In this document: positions 1 to 12,300 of the stretch, one piece after another
Layout of the letters: each line of letters opens with the position of its first letter
Position numbering within the stretch: position 1 is the stretch's first letter
NCBI RefSeq assembly: GCF_900120165.1
Contig: NZ_LT635475.1
Coordinates: 1,240,001 to 1,304,000 of the forward strand
Direction: 5' to 3'
DNA length: 64,000 bases
Source: Ezakiella massiliensis
GTDB lineage: Bacteria > Bacillota > Clostridia > Tissierellales > Peptoniphilaceae
Notes under the pieces: model-generated
Told to the model about the DNA's origin: nothing
Database searches by the model: none
What the model saw: only the letters and a program-made list of their open reading frames with translations
Program-made: the position numbers and the translations under genes

Positions 1-2493
1 AAGCAAATACACTATGTATCTAAAGATACGGACCCAACTCAACCGTTAGCTGAAGCAAATGATCATGAAAGCACTGGCAAGTGGGATTTTGTATTAAATA
101 AAGATGACAATACAATAGTTCTTGGTCAAAGGGTAAAGCTAATTTATCACGGAAATCTTGGAAAGATTGGTTCAAAAGACTCAGACGAGGAGCTTGTAGA
201 TGTTTACAAAACTCCAGAATTCTGGGAAGGAAAGGGACAATTAAAAGAGTTTAAAGCGGCTAAACCTACAAGAGATAAATATGACTTTATGGGTTGGTAC
301 TATTGGAAAGACCAAGCAGCTGGTGATAGTGAAACAGGAATTCAAAATATAACAAAACCAGATGAATTAAAAAATGATTTATTCGATTTCTCAAAAATAA
401 CTTTCCAAAATAATGTAAAGGATACAGGTAAAATAATCACTCCGAATGTAATAAACACCTACGCAGGTTGGTCAAAAAATATAGATTTAGAAGTAGTGAA
501 AGAATGGAAAAAAGCAGATGGAACTGATATAACTGATGAAAACGAAAAGAAAGATATAAGTGTAACTCTCTATGATGGAGCAACTTCAAAAGAAACAAAA
601 ACCCTTGATAGCTCTAAAAGTTACGTTGGAAAATTCGAAAACCTTCCAGTCTTCACAAAGTCATATGAAGGCGATGAAAAGAATATGAACCTAAGATTTG
701 CTGCAAAGGTATACAAGGTTGAAGAAGAGGCTTTAGATGGTTTTACCACAAGCTATAATCCTGCAACCATAACGGCAAATTCTGATGTAGAAAAGAAAAT
801 CACTATCACAAACAAAAAGACAAGCACTGGTAACGTGTATGTAAAATATATAGCTGAAGATGGCACAGTCTTAGAAGCAGAAAGTAAAGTTGTAGAAAAT
901 GCCAAAGTTGGCACAGACTATACAACAACACAGAAAACATTTGACAATTATACATTTTCAAAGATGGCTGACGGTTCGGCTGCAGCAAGCGGAAAAGTTG
1001 TTGCAGGAGATTTGCATGTAATTTATGTATACAAGAAAATAGATAAGCCAGTTTCAAAATACAATGTAACTTATGAATTTAAGTCTGAAGATTCAAGCAA
1101 GACTCTTCCAGAAGCAGTTAATAAATTAAAACCTGCAGATCAAACTGGTGTAGAAAACGGAACAACAATAACACCGACAACATTTACAAGTGTTACTGAT
1201 GGTGAAGATACTTGGACATTTAAAGGTTGGGATTCAAGTTCGCAAACAATAAATGGTGCAGATGTAAAATTTATAGGCACATGGACTTTTGCAGCTAAAC
1301 CTGATCCAGAACCAAAATCTGATTTTACTGTTACAAAAACTGTTGACAAGCAAACTTACGAAAAAGCTGGCGATGTTTTAAATTATACAGTTATAGTTAA
1401 GAATACTGGAGAAAAAGATTTAACAGGATTAACTATTTCAGATGATAAAACAACATTTGAAAATCCTACATTTGATCTTAATAAAGGTGAATCAAAAGAA
1501 TTCACTTACACTTACACAGTTACAGAAGCTGATGTAACTGCAAAAAAAGTTACAAATACTGCGACAGTAACTCACGGTGATGATTCTAAAGATGATAGCA
1601 CAGAATCAAAATTAAAAGAAGACAAGCCTGATCCTGAACCTAACCCAGATCCAGAACCACAACCAGAGCCAAAACCAGAACCTCAACCTGAACCAGATCC
1701 TGGTTATTGGTATGAACCTAGTCCTCCATATTTGAGAGAAGATCCAAAGGAAGAACCTGTTGAGGAAAAACCTGTTGAAGAAAAGCCTATCGAAAGGCCT
1801 GAGCTAAACAAGGATGATCACAAAATTTACATGTTTGGTTACCCTGACTGGACTTTCAAACCTGAAGGCGAGATGACCAGGGGCGAAGCAGCAGCTATGT
1901 TTGCAAGGCTCTTCAAGGAATATCCAGGAGACAATTACAATTACCACGAAGATTTTTCCGACGTGGATGAAAATTACTGGTGCTACAAGGAAATTGCTTA
2001 CTTGGCAGAGTGGGGCATCATCAACGGTTACGAAGATGGTACTTTTAAACCTGATAACAAGATTTCAAGGGCGGAATTTGTAAAGATTGTAGAAAGTTTT
2101 GAAGCTTTGCAAACTGGTACAAATCCTTACAGTGACGTGACCGAGACTTACTGGGCTTACAAGTATATCGTTTCATCTTCTGCTAAGGGATGGATTAACG
2201 GTTACTTGGACGGAACTTTTAAACCGGACAATAATATTTCCAGGTCAGAGGCGGTCAAGATTGCCAACAAGTTGGTAAACAGACACCCAGACAAGGATTT
2301 TATTGATAGAAACAAATATCTTTTGAAAGATTTTATTGACCTGCCAACTAGCCACTGGGCTTACTACGAAATCCACGAGGCTGCCAATGGTCACATCTTT
2401 GAAAGATTGGCGAACGGTATGGACGAAAGGTGGTTGGAAGTTAACGAAGAAAGATTCGTCTTCACCCCACCAAAATACCATTACAACAAGTAA
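1..2493 (+). CDS. SLH-domain surface protein, 5' end outside window
   Basis: The frame is open from base 1, so the true start lies upstream; 830 residues are visible and the first in-frame ATG (289) is internal. Order of parts: a Listeria-Bacteroides (InlB B-type) repeat end around 270-300 (KPTRDKYDFMGW), a Cna-B-like stretch, a MucBP-like repeat at about 830-1050 (VYVKYIAEDGTVL), a SHIRT-like strand-rich unit at 1060-1290, a DUF11-like unit at 1320-1610, a Pro-Glu linker with PGYWYEPSPPYL, and three SLH repeats from about 1815. SLH repeats of this kind hold proteins to the cell wall through secondary polysaccharides, so the protein is probably an S-layer-associated adhesin or structural protein. 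The SLH boundaries are clear; the middle domain names are family-level guesses. The next gene follows 23 bp downstream. Confidence 0.85.
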   Translation, partial: KQIHYVSKDTDPTQPLAEANDHESTGKWDFVLNKDDNTIVLGQRVKLIYHGNLGKIGSKDSDEELVDVYKTPEFWEGKGQLKEFKAAKPTRDKYDFMGWYYWKDQAAGDSETGIQNITKPDELKNDLFDFSKITFQNNVKDTGKIITPNVINTYAGWSKNIDLEVVKEWKKADGTDITDENEKKDISVTLYDGATSKETKTLDSSKSYVGKFENLPVFTKSYEGDEKNMNLRFAAKVYKVEEEALDGFTTSYNPATITANSDVEKKITITNKKTSTGNVYVKYIAEDGTVLEAESKVVENAKVGTDYTTTQKTFDNYTFSKMADGSAAASGKVVAGDLHVIYVYKKIDKPVSKYNVTYEFKSEDSSKTLPEAVNKLKPADQTGVENGTTITPTTFTSVTDGEDTWTFKGWDSSSQTINGADVKFIGTWTFAAKPDPEPKSDFTVTKTVDKQTYEKAGDVLNYTVIVKNTGEKDLTGLTISDDKTTFENPTFDLNKGESKEFTYTYTVTEADVTAKKVTNTATVTHGDDSKDDSTESKLKEDKPDPEPNPDPEPQPEPKPEPQPEPDPGYWYEPSPPYLREDPKEEPVEEKPVEEKPIERPELNKDDHKIYMFGYPDWTFKPEGEMTRGEAAAMFARLFKEYPGDNYNYHEDFSDVDENYWCYKEIAYLAEWGIINGYEDGTFKPDNKISRAEFVKIVESFEALQTGTNPYSDVTETYWAYKYIVSSSAKGWINGYLDGTFKPDNNISRSEAVKIANKLVNRHPDKDFIDRNKYLLKDFIDLPTSHWAYYEIHEAANGHIFERLANGMDERWLEVNEERFVFTPPKYHYNK

Positions 2494-2516
2494 AAAATTA
2501 AATTGATGGAGGACTT

Positions 2517-5036
2517 ATGAAAAGAACATTAAGTATCTTGCTGGCCTTGCTAATGCTGGTCAGCCTTGTCCCCTTCCACGCCCTAGCAGAAAATGTAGAA
2601 AACGCAGAAGGCAGAGAAGTTGTGGAAGAACAGGCACAAGGCCAAGAAGAAAAGCAAGAAGTGCAAGAAGAAAAAGAAGAAGATAAGGAAGACGGAAAAG
2701 TTTCTGTTGAAGTAACTGTTGAAGATAAAACAGAAGAAGTAACAGGAGAAACTGAAGAAGAAAATCCTGTTGAAGAATCTCAAGAGGAAACAGAAGAAAT
2801 TGAAATAAGCGAAGAAGAACCAAAAGAAGCTGTTGGCGCTCCAGAACCAAATGTAACCCTTGTCGGCCAATGGGTAAATGATTCAAGTGAAAAGAAAAAT
2901 ACTTCGAAATATTATGAACCAGATGCTAAAATTGGGACGCCTGAACATAATTCTGGTTTATTAAGGGGTTTAGCTAAGCAGTTTTTGGTTTGGTCAGATA
3001 AAGAACCTACCGCAAATGGTGTTTTACCAGAAGGAGCCAGAATATTTTCTCCAGAAGATAAGATTTCAGCCGCTTTTCCAAATGGCATTCCAGAAGATGC
3101 AAAACTCTATGCTGTTTACTATGAGATAAATAATCCTTATGGAAAACCATTTCCACAAGATCCCTTCTCTTTGATTGCTGTAGGTAGTGTTTTAGAAAAT
3201 TTAAAAGGAAGAGTAAATAATAATAAAGTAACGATTAATGAAAATGTAAAGCCTGAGGATGTTTTAAAAAATACTGAAAACCATGAATCAGGAGATAAAA
3301 TTATCGATTATTACAAAAAGACAGACGATGACAAGACAATAAATGAAGTTACTTTGAAGGCTGAATTTGAAATGGATTGGGTCGTTGCCATGCTTGCCTA
3401 TAGGAATCAAACAGGTAGTAACCAACTAAGACCAATTTTAAGTAGGGACTACAATGACAGATATAAAAATAGTGATTTTTCAACTGAAGATGGAGAAAAA
3501 GCTGGATATACCTATGTTGACTTAAATATGAATTTTGGCGATGATGATGGCCTAGTAATTCCTGATAATTTAGGTTTAGAATTTAAGAGCTATTCTTGGA
3601 GACCTCTCTACGCCTTTGGTTATGATGAAGAAGGAAACAAAGTTGTTTTAAACAAAATTGATGATTTCAAAGGTAATGTAAAGGGAGATGATCCAAGAAC
3701 ACAATTCAATGTTAAGACAGACTATACAGATGCAGAAGGTAACAAGAAAAACTACAGGAATATCACAGTTAGGGTTGTCTTAAGAGAATGGGATAATACA
3801 GTTGAAAAGCCTCATCAAACACCTTTTAGTGGAGAAAGAATTTCTGAAAGCAAAATTACTCCAGATAAAGGTAAAACCATTGCTGAAACAATTATTTCTA
3901 ATATGACTCTAAGGGTTATGGGATCTGAAGATGAACTTGAAAACAAGGATATCATTAGGATTTCTGATAAAAAAGCCAAGGCCCTTGCAGAGGGTCAAGG
4001 AAAAGATGATATTAATATAACTGGATCCATCCAAGGTCATATATTTGCATCAGCAGGAAGTGTTAGTGCAGGTAAAATAACCTTTCAGTTAAAACAAAAT
4101 TTAGGAATTGATGAAAGCGAAGTCAAGGATCCAGTAAAGCTATCTTATGTTTTCAAGGAAGAAGAACCTGAACCAGAACCAGAACCAAAGCCAGAGCCAT
4201 ACGATCCTGGTTACTGGTATGATCCTAGTCCTGATTACCTCAACAAAAATACTGAAGCAAAAGAAAGAACTTATGATCTATACAGATGGTATGTAAAGGG
4301 TAATGAAGGCGACTTTATGCCTTACAAGGGGATCACCAGAGCAGAGATTGCAGAAATTTTTGCAAGAGCACTGGACTATGACAAGACTTACTTTGATGAC
4401 TCACATGTAAATTATCCTGACGTAGATGCAAACGCTTGGTATGCAAAGGCTGTTGCCAGAGTTACAAATGCAGGCATCTTCAAGGGAACAGACATGGGCA
4501 ACTTTGAACCAACCAGGGAAATCACCCAAGGCGAATTGATTTCAACTTTGAAACGCTTCCAAAAGCTAAGCGACTCAATTGAAAACATCATGACCATGAG
4601 AGACGACCACTGGGCAAAGGCAGAAGTAAATGCCGCAGCCAAGGAAGGCTGGTTAAAGATTTATCAAGGCGGCACAAAAGCTTTTGATGTTGACAAGGTA
4701 ATCACTCGTGAAGAAGTAGTGGCCATTGCCAACAAGGCATTTGCCAGACCTGTCGACCAAAGATATATTGATGAATATATTGATAGTCTAAAGACTTTCA
4801 AAGACATCGACAAAGATATGTGGTCCTACTACGAAATCCTAACAGCTGCCAACACTTATTTTGTAAATTACGATAACAAGGACAGCAGATATGACCTCTG
4901 GGTCAACCATGCAACTTACGATGACGGCCCAACAACCGCTATCGAAGACATCAAGACCTACAAGGAAATCTTGAACAACGACGAGTACAAGACAAATGTC
5001 GACCAAGTTAGATTTCAAAGAGACCTATACAGGTAA
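2517..5036 (+). CDS. SLH-domain surface protein with signal peptide
   Basis: 839 residues. The N-terminus (MKRTLSILLALLMLVSLV) is a classical signal peptide ending near HALAEN. Next comes a very Glu/Gln/Lys-rich region (about residues 25-110), then a long central part (110-540) that I cannot assign, with a WxVNDSSEKKN-type start resembling other clostridial S-layer proteins. A Glu-Pro repeat linker is followed by PGYWYDPSPDYL and three SLH repeats (about 580-790). The start is set by GGAGG ten bases upstream (2507-2511). It lies 23 bp after the preceding SLH gene and before a strong terminator, so the two are probably co-transcribed. It is predicted to be cell-wall bound through the SLH domains. 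A specific function is not recognisable. Confidence 0.85.
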   Translation: MKRTLSILLALLMLVSLVPFHALAENVENAEGREVVEEQAQGQEEKQEVQEEKEEDKEDGKVSVEVTVEDKTEEVTGETEEENPVEESQEETEEIEISEEEPKEAVGAPEPNVTLVGQWVNDSSEKKNTSKYYEPDAKIGTPEHNSGLLRGLAKQFLVWSDKEPTANGVLPEGARIFSPEDKISAAFPNGIPEDAKLYAVYYEINNPYGKPFPQDPFSLIAVGSVLENLKGRVNNNKVTINENVKPEDVLKNTENHESGDKIIDYYKKTDDDKTINEVTLKAEFEMDWVVAMLAYRNQTGSNQLRPILSRDYNDRYKNSDFSTEDGEKAGYTYVDLNMNFGDDDGLVIPDNLGLEFKSYSWRPLYAFGYDEEGNKVVLNKIDDFKGNVKGDDPRTQFNVKTDYTDAEGNKKNYRNITVRVVLREWDNTVEKPHQTPFSGERISESKITPDKGKTIAETIISNMTLRVMGSEDELENKDIIRISDKKAKALAEGQGKDDINITGSIQGHIFASAGSVSAGKITFQLKQNLGIDESEVKDPVKLSYVFKEEEPEPEPEPKPEPYDPGYWYDPSPDYLNKNTEAKERTYDLYRWYVKGNEGDFMPYKGITRAEIAEIFARALDYDKTYFDDSHVNYPDVDANAWYAKAVARVTNAGIFKGTDMGNFEPTREITQGELISTLKRFQKLSDSIENIMTMRDDHWAKAEVNAAAKEGWLKIYQGGTKAFDVDKVITREEVVAIANKAFARPVDQRYIDEYIDSLKTFKDIDKDMWSYYEILTAANTYFVNYDNKDSRYDLWVNHATYDDGPTTAIEDIKTYKEILNNDEYKTNVDQVRFQRDLYR

Positions 5037-5049
5037 ATAATTTTTAAGA

Positions 5050-5071
5050 AAGAGGCCCCGGCCTCTTTTTT
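5050..5071 (+). terminator. Rho-independent terminator after the SLH gene pair
   Basis: AAGAGGCC (5050-5057) pairs with GGCCTCTT (5060-5067) and runs into a T tract. It separates the SLH pair from the protease gene. Confidence 0.85.
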
Positions 5072-5220
5072 ATTTGGGAATTTTTGCTTGGATTTTTTGT
5101 ATCTTTTTTGTAAATTATAGATTAAATTAATACAAACAAATATGTTATAGATATATTTTATTGGAATGGTTTTTGTTTAAGTGTTACAATTAATTTTGTG
5201 ATTAAATAAGGAGGTTTTTT

Positions 5221-6390
5221 ATGAAAAGAAGAATTATTTCATTAATTATGGCTACTTTACTCTTTTTAAGTGTATTTAGTGGCTATAATGAAATATTTGC
5301 AAGTGAAGAAAAGAATAATTATATTGTTCATATTGATGTTGAGTCTATTTTGAATGGGTATGAACAAGCGTTGCGAAACGAAGATTTTGACAAGGCAATT
5401 ACTATTGCAGGTGAGGCTTTGGATAAATTTGAAGCAAGCCTAAAAAATGTAAAGCATTATGAGGTATATGATAGAATCAAGTTATTGGTTCCTTCTTTAT
5501 GCATTAAAGCAAGTCAAGATACAATTAACCAAATTAAGTTAATGCCTAATGTTATTGATGTTTATGAAGATGAAGAATTTTATATTCAAAATGACATGGA
5601 TCAAAATCATTATAAGACGGAAAATGCTTTTAAACCAATGAGAATCGGCTCAAACGATTTAATTGGAAATGATAGTGTGATTAGATCCAAATACGATGGT
5701 AGAGGTCAAGTCCTTGCTGTAATTGATGGTAATATGGATCCATCGCATGAAGCTTTTTACTTAAGTGATGGTGTGAAGGGGAAATTATCGTATGAGGATA
5801 TAGAAGATAGGATTACAGGTCGTGATGGAAAAATAACATTAGAGGCTAAAGGAAATGCAATCAAAAAAGATGATCCATGGGTAAATAAAGTTCCATTTGG
5901 ATATGATTATTACAATTTTTCTACTTCTTTAAATCCAGAAAAGGAAAAGAAGGGTCACGGCGAGCATGTTGCTGGCACAATGGGCGGCAACCGTACAAAA
6001 GCTTTTGGTGAAGATTGGCAAGGTGTAGCTCCTAATGCTCAATTATTATTTTTGCGCTGTATGCATGAAGGAACAACTACTCCATCAAGCTATATTAAAG
6101 CTTCTGTAGATGCTGTAATATTAGGTGCTTCAGCAGCTAATTTGAGTTTGGGTTCAACAAAAGGTTTGCCTGGCACAGTTGATAAATTACTTACAAACTT
6201 AATAGATACTAACTATTTAAAAAATACTAACTTTGTTATAGCTGCTGGTAACGAAGGTGAATTTCAAGGAAATATGAGTATTGACAATCCAGACTATGGT
6301 ACAATTAGCAATCCAGGAATTGCGACTAACGCAATAACTGTTGCATCTCTGGAAAATAAAACCATGTATGCATATGGATTGGACAAATGA
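5221..6390 (+). CDS. Lactocepin-like S8 serine protease, N-terminal part (frame broken)
   Basis: 389 residues ending at TGA 6388-6390. There is a signal peptide (MKRRIISLIMATLLFLSVF), an inhibitor-like propeptide (to about residue 130), and the first part of a subtilisin-type catalytic domain: Asp169 in VIDGNMDPSHE, His246 in GHGEHVAGT, oxyanion Asn344 in AAGNEGEF. The catalytic Ser is absent here and lies in the following frame. AGGAGG precedes the ATG by 7 bases. The family (lactocepin, C5a peptidase) is one continuous chain, so this is the front half of a broken gene. A single extra A in the AAA before the TGA (6385-6388) would rejoin the two frames as DKNEGNEY. The alternatives are a sequence error, a genuine knock-out or a +1 recoding event. 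Without the Ser the fragment should be inactive. Confidence 0.85.
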   Translation: MKRRIISLIMATLLFLSVFSGYNEIFASEEKNNYIVHIDVESILNGYEQALRNEDFDKAITIAGEALDKFEASLKNVKHYEVYDRIKLLVPSLCIKASQDTINQIKLMPNVIDVYEDEEFYIQNDMDQNHYKTENAFKPMRIGSNDLIGNDSVIRSKYDGRGQVLAVIDGNMDPSHEAFYLSDGVKGKLSYEDIEDRITGRDGKITLEAKGNAIKKDDPWVNKVPFGYDYYNFSTSLNPEKEKKGHGEHVAGTMGGNRTKAFGEDWQGVAPNAQLLFLRCMHEGTTTPSSYIKASVDAVILGASAANLSLGSTKGLPGTVDKLLTNLIDTNYLKNTNFVIAAGNEGEFQGNMSIDNPDYGTISNPGIATNAITVASLENKTMYAYGLDK

Positions 6391-9300
6391 AGGAAATGAA
6401 TATCAATATAATACATCGTCTAATATTGACTTCAAAGAAGGCGATTATGAATATATATATTGTGGTAAAGGAGAAAAAGATGATTTCTTAGATGTAGATG
6501 TCAATGGTAAAGTTGCATTGGTGTCCCGTGGAGGAAATCCATTTACTGAAAAAGTATTAAATGCTGAAGACAATGGTGCAGTTGGTGTTATAGTTGCTAA
6601 TAACGTTTCAGGTTTATTTTTTATGGATGTTAAAGGCAATACTATCCCTGCAATTTCAGTTGATATGAAAACAGGAGATAGCCTAAGAAATGCATCAGAT
6701 AAAACCGTAAATATTAGTTTACAATTTAAAAAGTTTAACAATCCTGAATATGGAGAGATGAGTGCCTTTACAAACTGGGGCTTATCTATTGGCGGATTTA
6801 TGAAGCCAGATATTACTGCCCCAGGAGGGCATATTCTATCTGCGGAGAATAATGTTGATGGAACTATAAAGAATTCCTATGGAGATATGAGTGGTACTTC
6901 TATGGCCACACCTCATGTTTCGGGAGGAGTTGCAGTTGTTCGTCAATATATGGAAAGTGATCCAAAATTTAAGGACGTGATTGAAAAAGCTAAACTTACA
7001 AAAATTCTATTGATGAACTCGGCTGTTCCACACAAAGATCCACAAACTTTTAAATTAACATCTCCGCGCAGACAAGGTGCTGGTGTTATGAATCTAAAGA
7101 ATGCAACAGAACTTGATTTTACTGTTGTATCAAAAAAATCTGGTATACCATCTGAATTTGTAGGTGATGTAAATGATACAATTAAACTGGATTTAACAGT
7201 TAAAAATTATTCAAATAGTGTAAAAAATATAACGCCAAGTGTTGCTGCAACCATTGAAGCAAGGGAAGGCAAAAAATTAAGTTTTAGACCCGAAGATCTT
7301 TTTTCGGACACGCTTACAGAACAAGCCTTTACTATAAAGCCTGGTGAAGAAAAAGATATTACAATAGAATTTCCTATTAGAAATTTAGATAAAATCGAAC
7401 CTTTTAAAAATGGGGCATTTATAGATGGTTTTATAAACTTCAAAGACCAAAACAATATGATTGCAAATTTTGCTTTTGTTTCGTTTAAAGGAGACTATGG
7501 AGCTATTCCTTCAGTTGAAAAGCCGATTTATGAATTTGACTTTGAGACAGAATACCCTATGTGGTGGAATTATAAATTTACTCAAAAGGATTGGTTTAAT
7601 TATGGTACTCTGTTGCTAACTGAAAATGGTTTTGGCAAGGATGGAAATCCAGAGTATAAGATTGCCGGAATTAAAAACTTTGATGATATTAAGAAAAATA
7701 AAAATACTGACCAAGAGCCTAAACCTGAATTTGAGCCTTTAGTTTTTTCTCCTAACAATGATGGATTAAGTGATAATATTAATCTAAATCTTGTTATGAC
7801 AAGGGCTGCATATATGCGGTTGGAATTTTTAAATGAGGAAGGCAAACGAATTGCAGAGGATTTTTTAGGTGTTAGAACTAAGAATTTTTCTTTTATGCCA
7901 GAAGATGATGATCCTAACAAAATTGGATATTTAAATATTGGTGAACTATATTTGGATCGCCTCAATGATGGGAAATATACTCTTAATATTAAATCAAGCG
8001 CTATAAAAGATTCTATTGACCTTTATAATGAAACAGATACAAAGTTTAATTTCATTATTGATAGAGAACCACCCGAATTTAATGAAGCAAGTCTAAATAA
8101 CAATAATTTAAAATTCAAAGTTAAAGATGGATCTTTTGTACGCAATGTTAAATATAAGACTGAAAATGGTGATTTTGAATTTATAGATGTAGACGCTGAT
8201 GGATTTTATACTATAAATTTGCCAAAAGATGTTGACTTAAATACAGTTGTCATTGAGTCCACTGATGGAGGATACAATACTGCGGTGAAAACTGCAGAAC
8301 AGATTATTAATTCTGATAAATATGGGGCAGTAACTGTAAATGTAACTAAAAATTCATACGAAGCTTTAGATCTAGAATATAAGATTTATGATGAAAGTGG
8401 AAAAGAATATGAAGTTACTCATCCAAAAACAACACTACCAATAGGAAGGTATAAATTACAGGTTGTTAAGAGTAGTGACCTATATAAACTTACTTCACGG
8501 ACTATTCAAAGGTTTGAAATAAGAGAAGGTAAAAAAGAAGCAAAAATTAATCTTGCATTTGAAAGAACTGGCAGGAAAAAAGTTTCAATAAATTTAACTG
8601 ATATTTCAGATTTAAACTTTGACGATTTTGATTTAATCGCAGTTGATGCCGAACAAGAAGATAAAATTTATGAATTCAAGAATTATATAACTATGCAAAA
8701 TAGATATAATGTTGAATTACCATATGGATCATATAACTTCAAGTTAAGACTAAAAGATCCAAAGAAAGGAAACTATAAACTTGAATTAGATAATGTAAAA
8801 TTACCATTCTCAATCAATCTTTACTATGAAGGAAGCAGGATATTAAGTGGTAAGATTACAAAAAGTGATAACAAAGTAAATATTATTGAAAAAGGTCTTG
8901 AAAGAGTAAAACACGATAAGGTAGAGTATATAGCCTCAGAAGTTGGATCGGGCGAATTTGTAAGCTTGGATAAAATGACAACTGGAACTTATGAAATAAT
9001 TCCATTAAATCCGCCTGAAGGTTATTATGTAAAAGATGCATATCCTATAGTTAAGCTTACAGATGAAAAGCCATACGATGATGTTGTGGTAGAATATCTT
9101 AAGAACAATGGGAAAAAGGTTCAATTAACTGTTAGTGATAATACACAAGCTGAAAATTCTGGCAAATATATAATATATGATTATAAAAAATATTTAGGTT
9201 TAGATGGTGGTAGAGAATATCTCATTGATTCAAACCAAACTATAGAATTAGAAAAAGGAAGATATCTTGTAAAGGCAATTTCAAATGAAGATTATTATGC

Positions 9301-12300
9301 TAAGGCTGTAAATTCAGACGAAGATCATTTATTTGTAACACTTGAACAAGAAATAGAAGAAGTTGAATTTGAATATATTAAATACAATGGTCAAAGCCCA
9401 ATTAGCAATGTTAAGATTTATATAGAAGATTCTTCTAAATCTGATAACTATTCTTATAATTACACTTTAATATCAAAAGCAGGGGAAGATATAAATGGTG
9501 TTTTTGACAAAGATAACTACAGAACACATTATATAGATTTACCTTATGGATACTATGAATTAACCGTTAATGATTTACAAGCTGGATATAAAGTTAAACC
9601 TAAGTCTTTTATAATTTCATCAGAAAATGCTGAACAAATTTTTGAAATTGTTAAAGATGATGGAGATGAAAAAATAGATGTAGATTTTAAATTTGTGTGC
9701 GAAGGAGAAGTTGTTTCTCCAGTAGAATTCAATTTAGACGATTTACCTTTGACGAATGGCATTAATAAAGTATCTACAGGTAATCACAAATTACAAATAA
9801 CAAACTTACCAGTTTATTTTGAAGCTATTAATGATATTGAAGATGTTATTATAACTGAAGATACAAAAGATATTGTAATAAAAGTAAATAAAACTAATAA
9901 AGTAATTAGAAAAATTACATTATCTGCATATGATTACTCTAAAAAGTATGATGGCAATGTTGATTTTATTGCTATTAGTGAGGATGGGAAAGAATATAGA
10001 GGAAAAGTTTTCATAAAAGATCCGAATAGTCCATCAAATATTACCATAGAATATGAGTTACCAGTCGGCGAATATGAATTGCATGTGGAAAGTTTTGATA
10101 AAGAATTACAACCACAATTTACTAATTATGGTAAATTTAAAGTAGATGAGAAGACTAGTAAAATATATTCACCAAAGCCTTATATTTACCCAGCACATAA
10201 GATTAAGGTAAGTGCCAAAACTCAATATGGTGATGAGGTTGAACTGGAATACAAAGTAATAATAAATGAGAATGGCAAGATAGGTGAATTTACAATAGAT
10301 AGTGTTCCGGCGACTAAAAGAGATCACGAAGTTCACGCTATAAATGTCCCAGCTGGAATGGAAATTGTAGAGAATCCGCTAATAACTTATTATAGAGGAA
10401 GTTCATACTTTGATGGAGCCTATAAACCCGTAGAGTTTGAAGTAATAGTAGATAAAAAGCCAGAAAAACACCAAGTAACATTTAACTACGGATATGATGA
10501 TGAAGTAGAATCTGTTGAAGTATACGAAGGAGCAAAAGTAAAAGAACCTGCAAAACCAACAAGAGAAGGATATGAATTTAAAGGCTGGTTTACAGACCAA
10601 GCTTTAACAGAAAAGTTTGACTTTGAAACACTAATTAGTACAGATATAACTTTATATGCAAAGTGGGAAAAAGAAGCACCAAAAGTATATGAAGTAACTT
10701 TTGTAAAAAATAATGGTGAAGAAGATTCAGTTATTGAAGTAACTGAAGGAGAAAAAGTTACAGAACTTAAAATAGAAAAAGAAGGCTATGAATTTGAAGG
10801 ATGGTATAGAGATCAAAACTATATAAATAAATTTGATTTTGAAACAAAAATTACTTCTAACATAACTCTATATGCTAAGTGGAAGGAAATTGAAACAGGT
10901 ATAAAGAAAATCTCTGGAAGTGGATATGATAATACAGGCTTGTTTACTGAAAATAGCATTGAAGTTTATGCAGTTGATAAGGATGGAAATAAGCACAAGG
11001 GGAAAATAATTCAAAATGGCAAAGATTTTACAACTGAGTTTGAACTTGAAAAAGGCGAATATGAACTTAAAGCAAAGAGCGTCGATGGAATAGTAGCTCC
11101 TGAATTTACAGATTATGGTAAGTTTACAGTTGATGATAAGACAGAAAAGCTACCATACTCTTTAAAAATTTACACTTGGAAAACATTTAAGATTGATGTA
11201 AGTGCCAAAACAAAAGATGGAAAGAAGATTGAACTTGAGTACAAAGTTATTAGACAAGACGGTATAAAGAAAGGTGAATTTACAGTTGACAGTGTTCCTG
11301 GAGTTAGAGGTAAGACCGTAAAAGTCCATGCAATAAATATTCCAGATGGAATAAAAGTAGTAAATAATCCTTTAGAAACAATATTTATGCCTAAGGCTGG
11401 CTCTAGTTTATTTAATGAGGGAGAGTTTGAACCAGTAGAATTTGAAGTAATAGTAGATGTAGAAATAGAAAAACACCAAGTAACATTTAACTACGGATAT
11501 GATGATAGAGTTGAAAATGTTGAAGTGAATGAAGGTGAAAAAGTAAAGGAACCTGCAAAACCAACAAGGGATGGATATGAATTCAAAGGTTGGTATGAGG
11601 ATAATGAGCTCACAAAGGCCTTTGACTTTGGCAGCACAATAAAGGCTGACACCACTCTATACGCAAAGTGGAATGGAATTGATCAGTCTATGATTAAAGT
11701 AACTTTGGATATGCAAGATAAAAGTAGAAACTTCAATTATGAAAATGCAGAGGTTTATGTAGTTGATGAAGAAGGAAAAGAGTATTTAGGAAAAATTTAC
11801 AAATATAGTTCTTATTATAGGGTAGATTTTAATCTTAAAAAGGGCAAGTATGAAATAAAGGCAAGAAGTTTAGATGAGGATAGTTTATTGCCTAGTCACA
11901 ATAGTTATGGCAAATTTAACGTTTATAGCTCACCCAAAAAACTTCCTTTTGAATACACAGTATTTTTCTGGAAACCAACTAAGATTGATGTAAGTGCTGT
12001 AGACCAAGATGGAGAAAGTGTAGAGTTAGAATATAAGGTTATCAGGAAAGAAAGAGAAAAATATGGTGAATTCCCAATAGATAAGGTTCCTGCAGCTAGA
12101 GGTGAAGATTGTGTAATAGAAGCAATTAACATTCCAGAAGGCATGACAGTTAAAAAGAATCCTATCAAGACCACCTATGATAATTACAATGAAATCTACA
12201 CACCAGTAAAATTTGAAGTAATAGTTGATAAGAAACCAAAAGCATTCAAAGTAACTTTTGTAAATAACAATGAAAGTGAAAATACAATCGTGGAAGTTAA

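Noticed and set aside
2560..2886. Leu/Phe-rich minus-strand open frames resembling membrane proteins
   Set aside because: They are the complement of the Glu/Lys-rich region of the SLH gene; GAA/AAG codons read backwards as Leu/Phe codons.
6380..6391. Programmed +1 frameshift in the protease as the main explanation
   Set aside because: AAA-UGA is conceivable, but there is no upstream Shine-Dalgarno-like stimulator or clear downstream structure, and a one-base indel in an A run is simpler.
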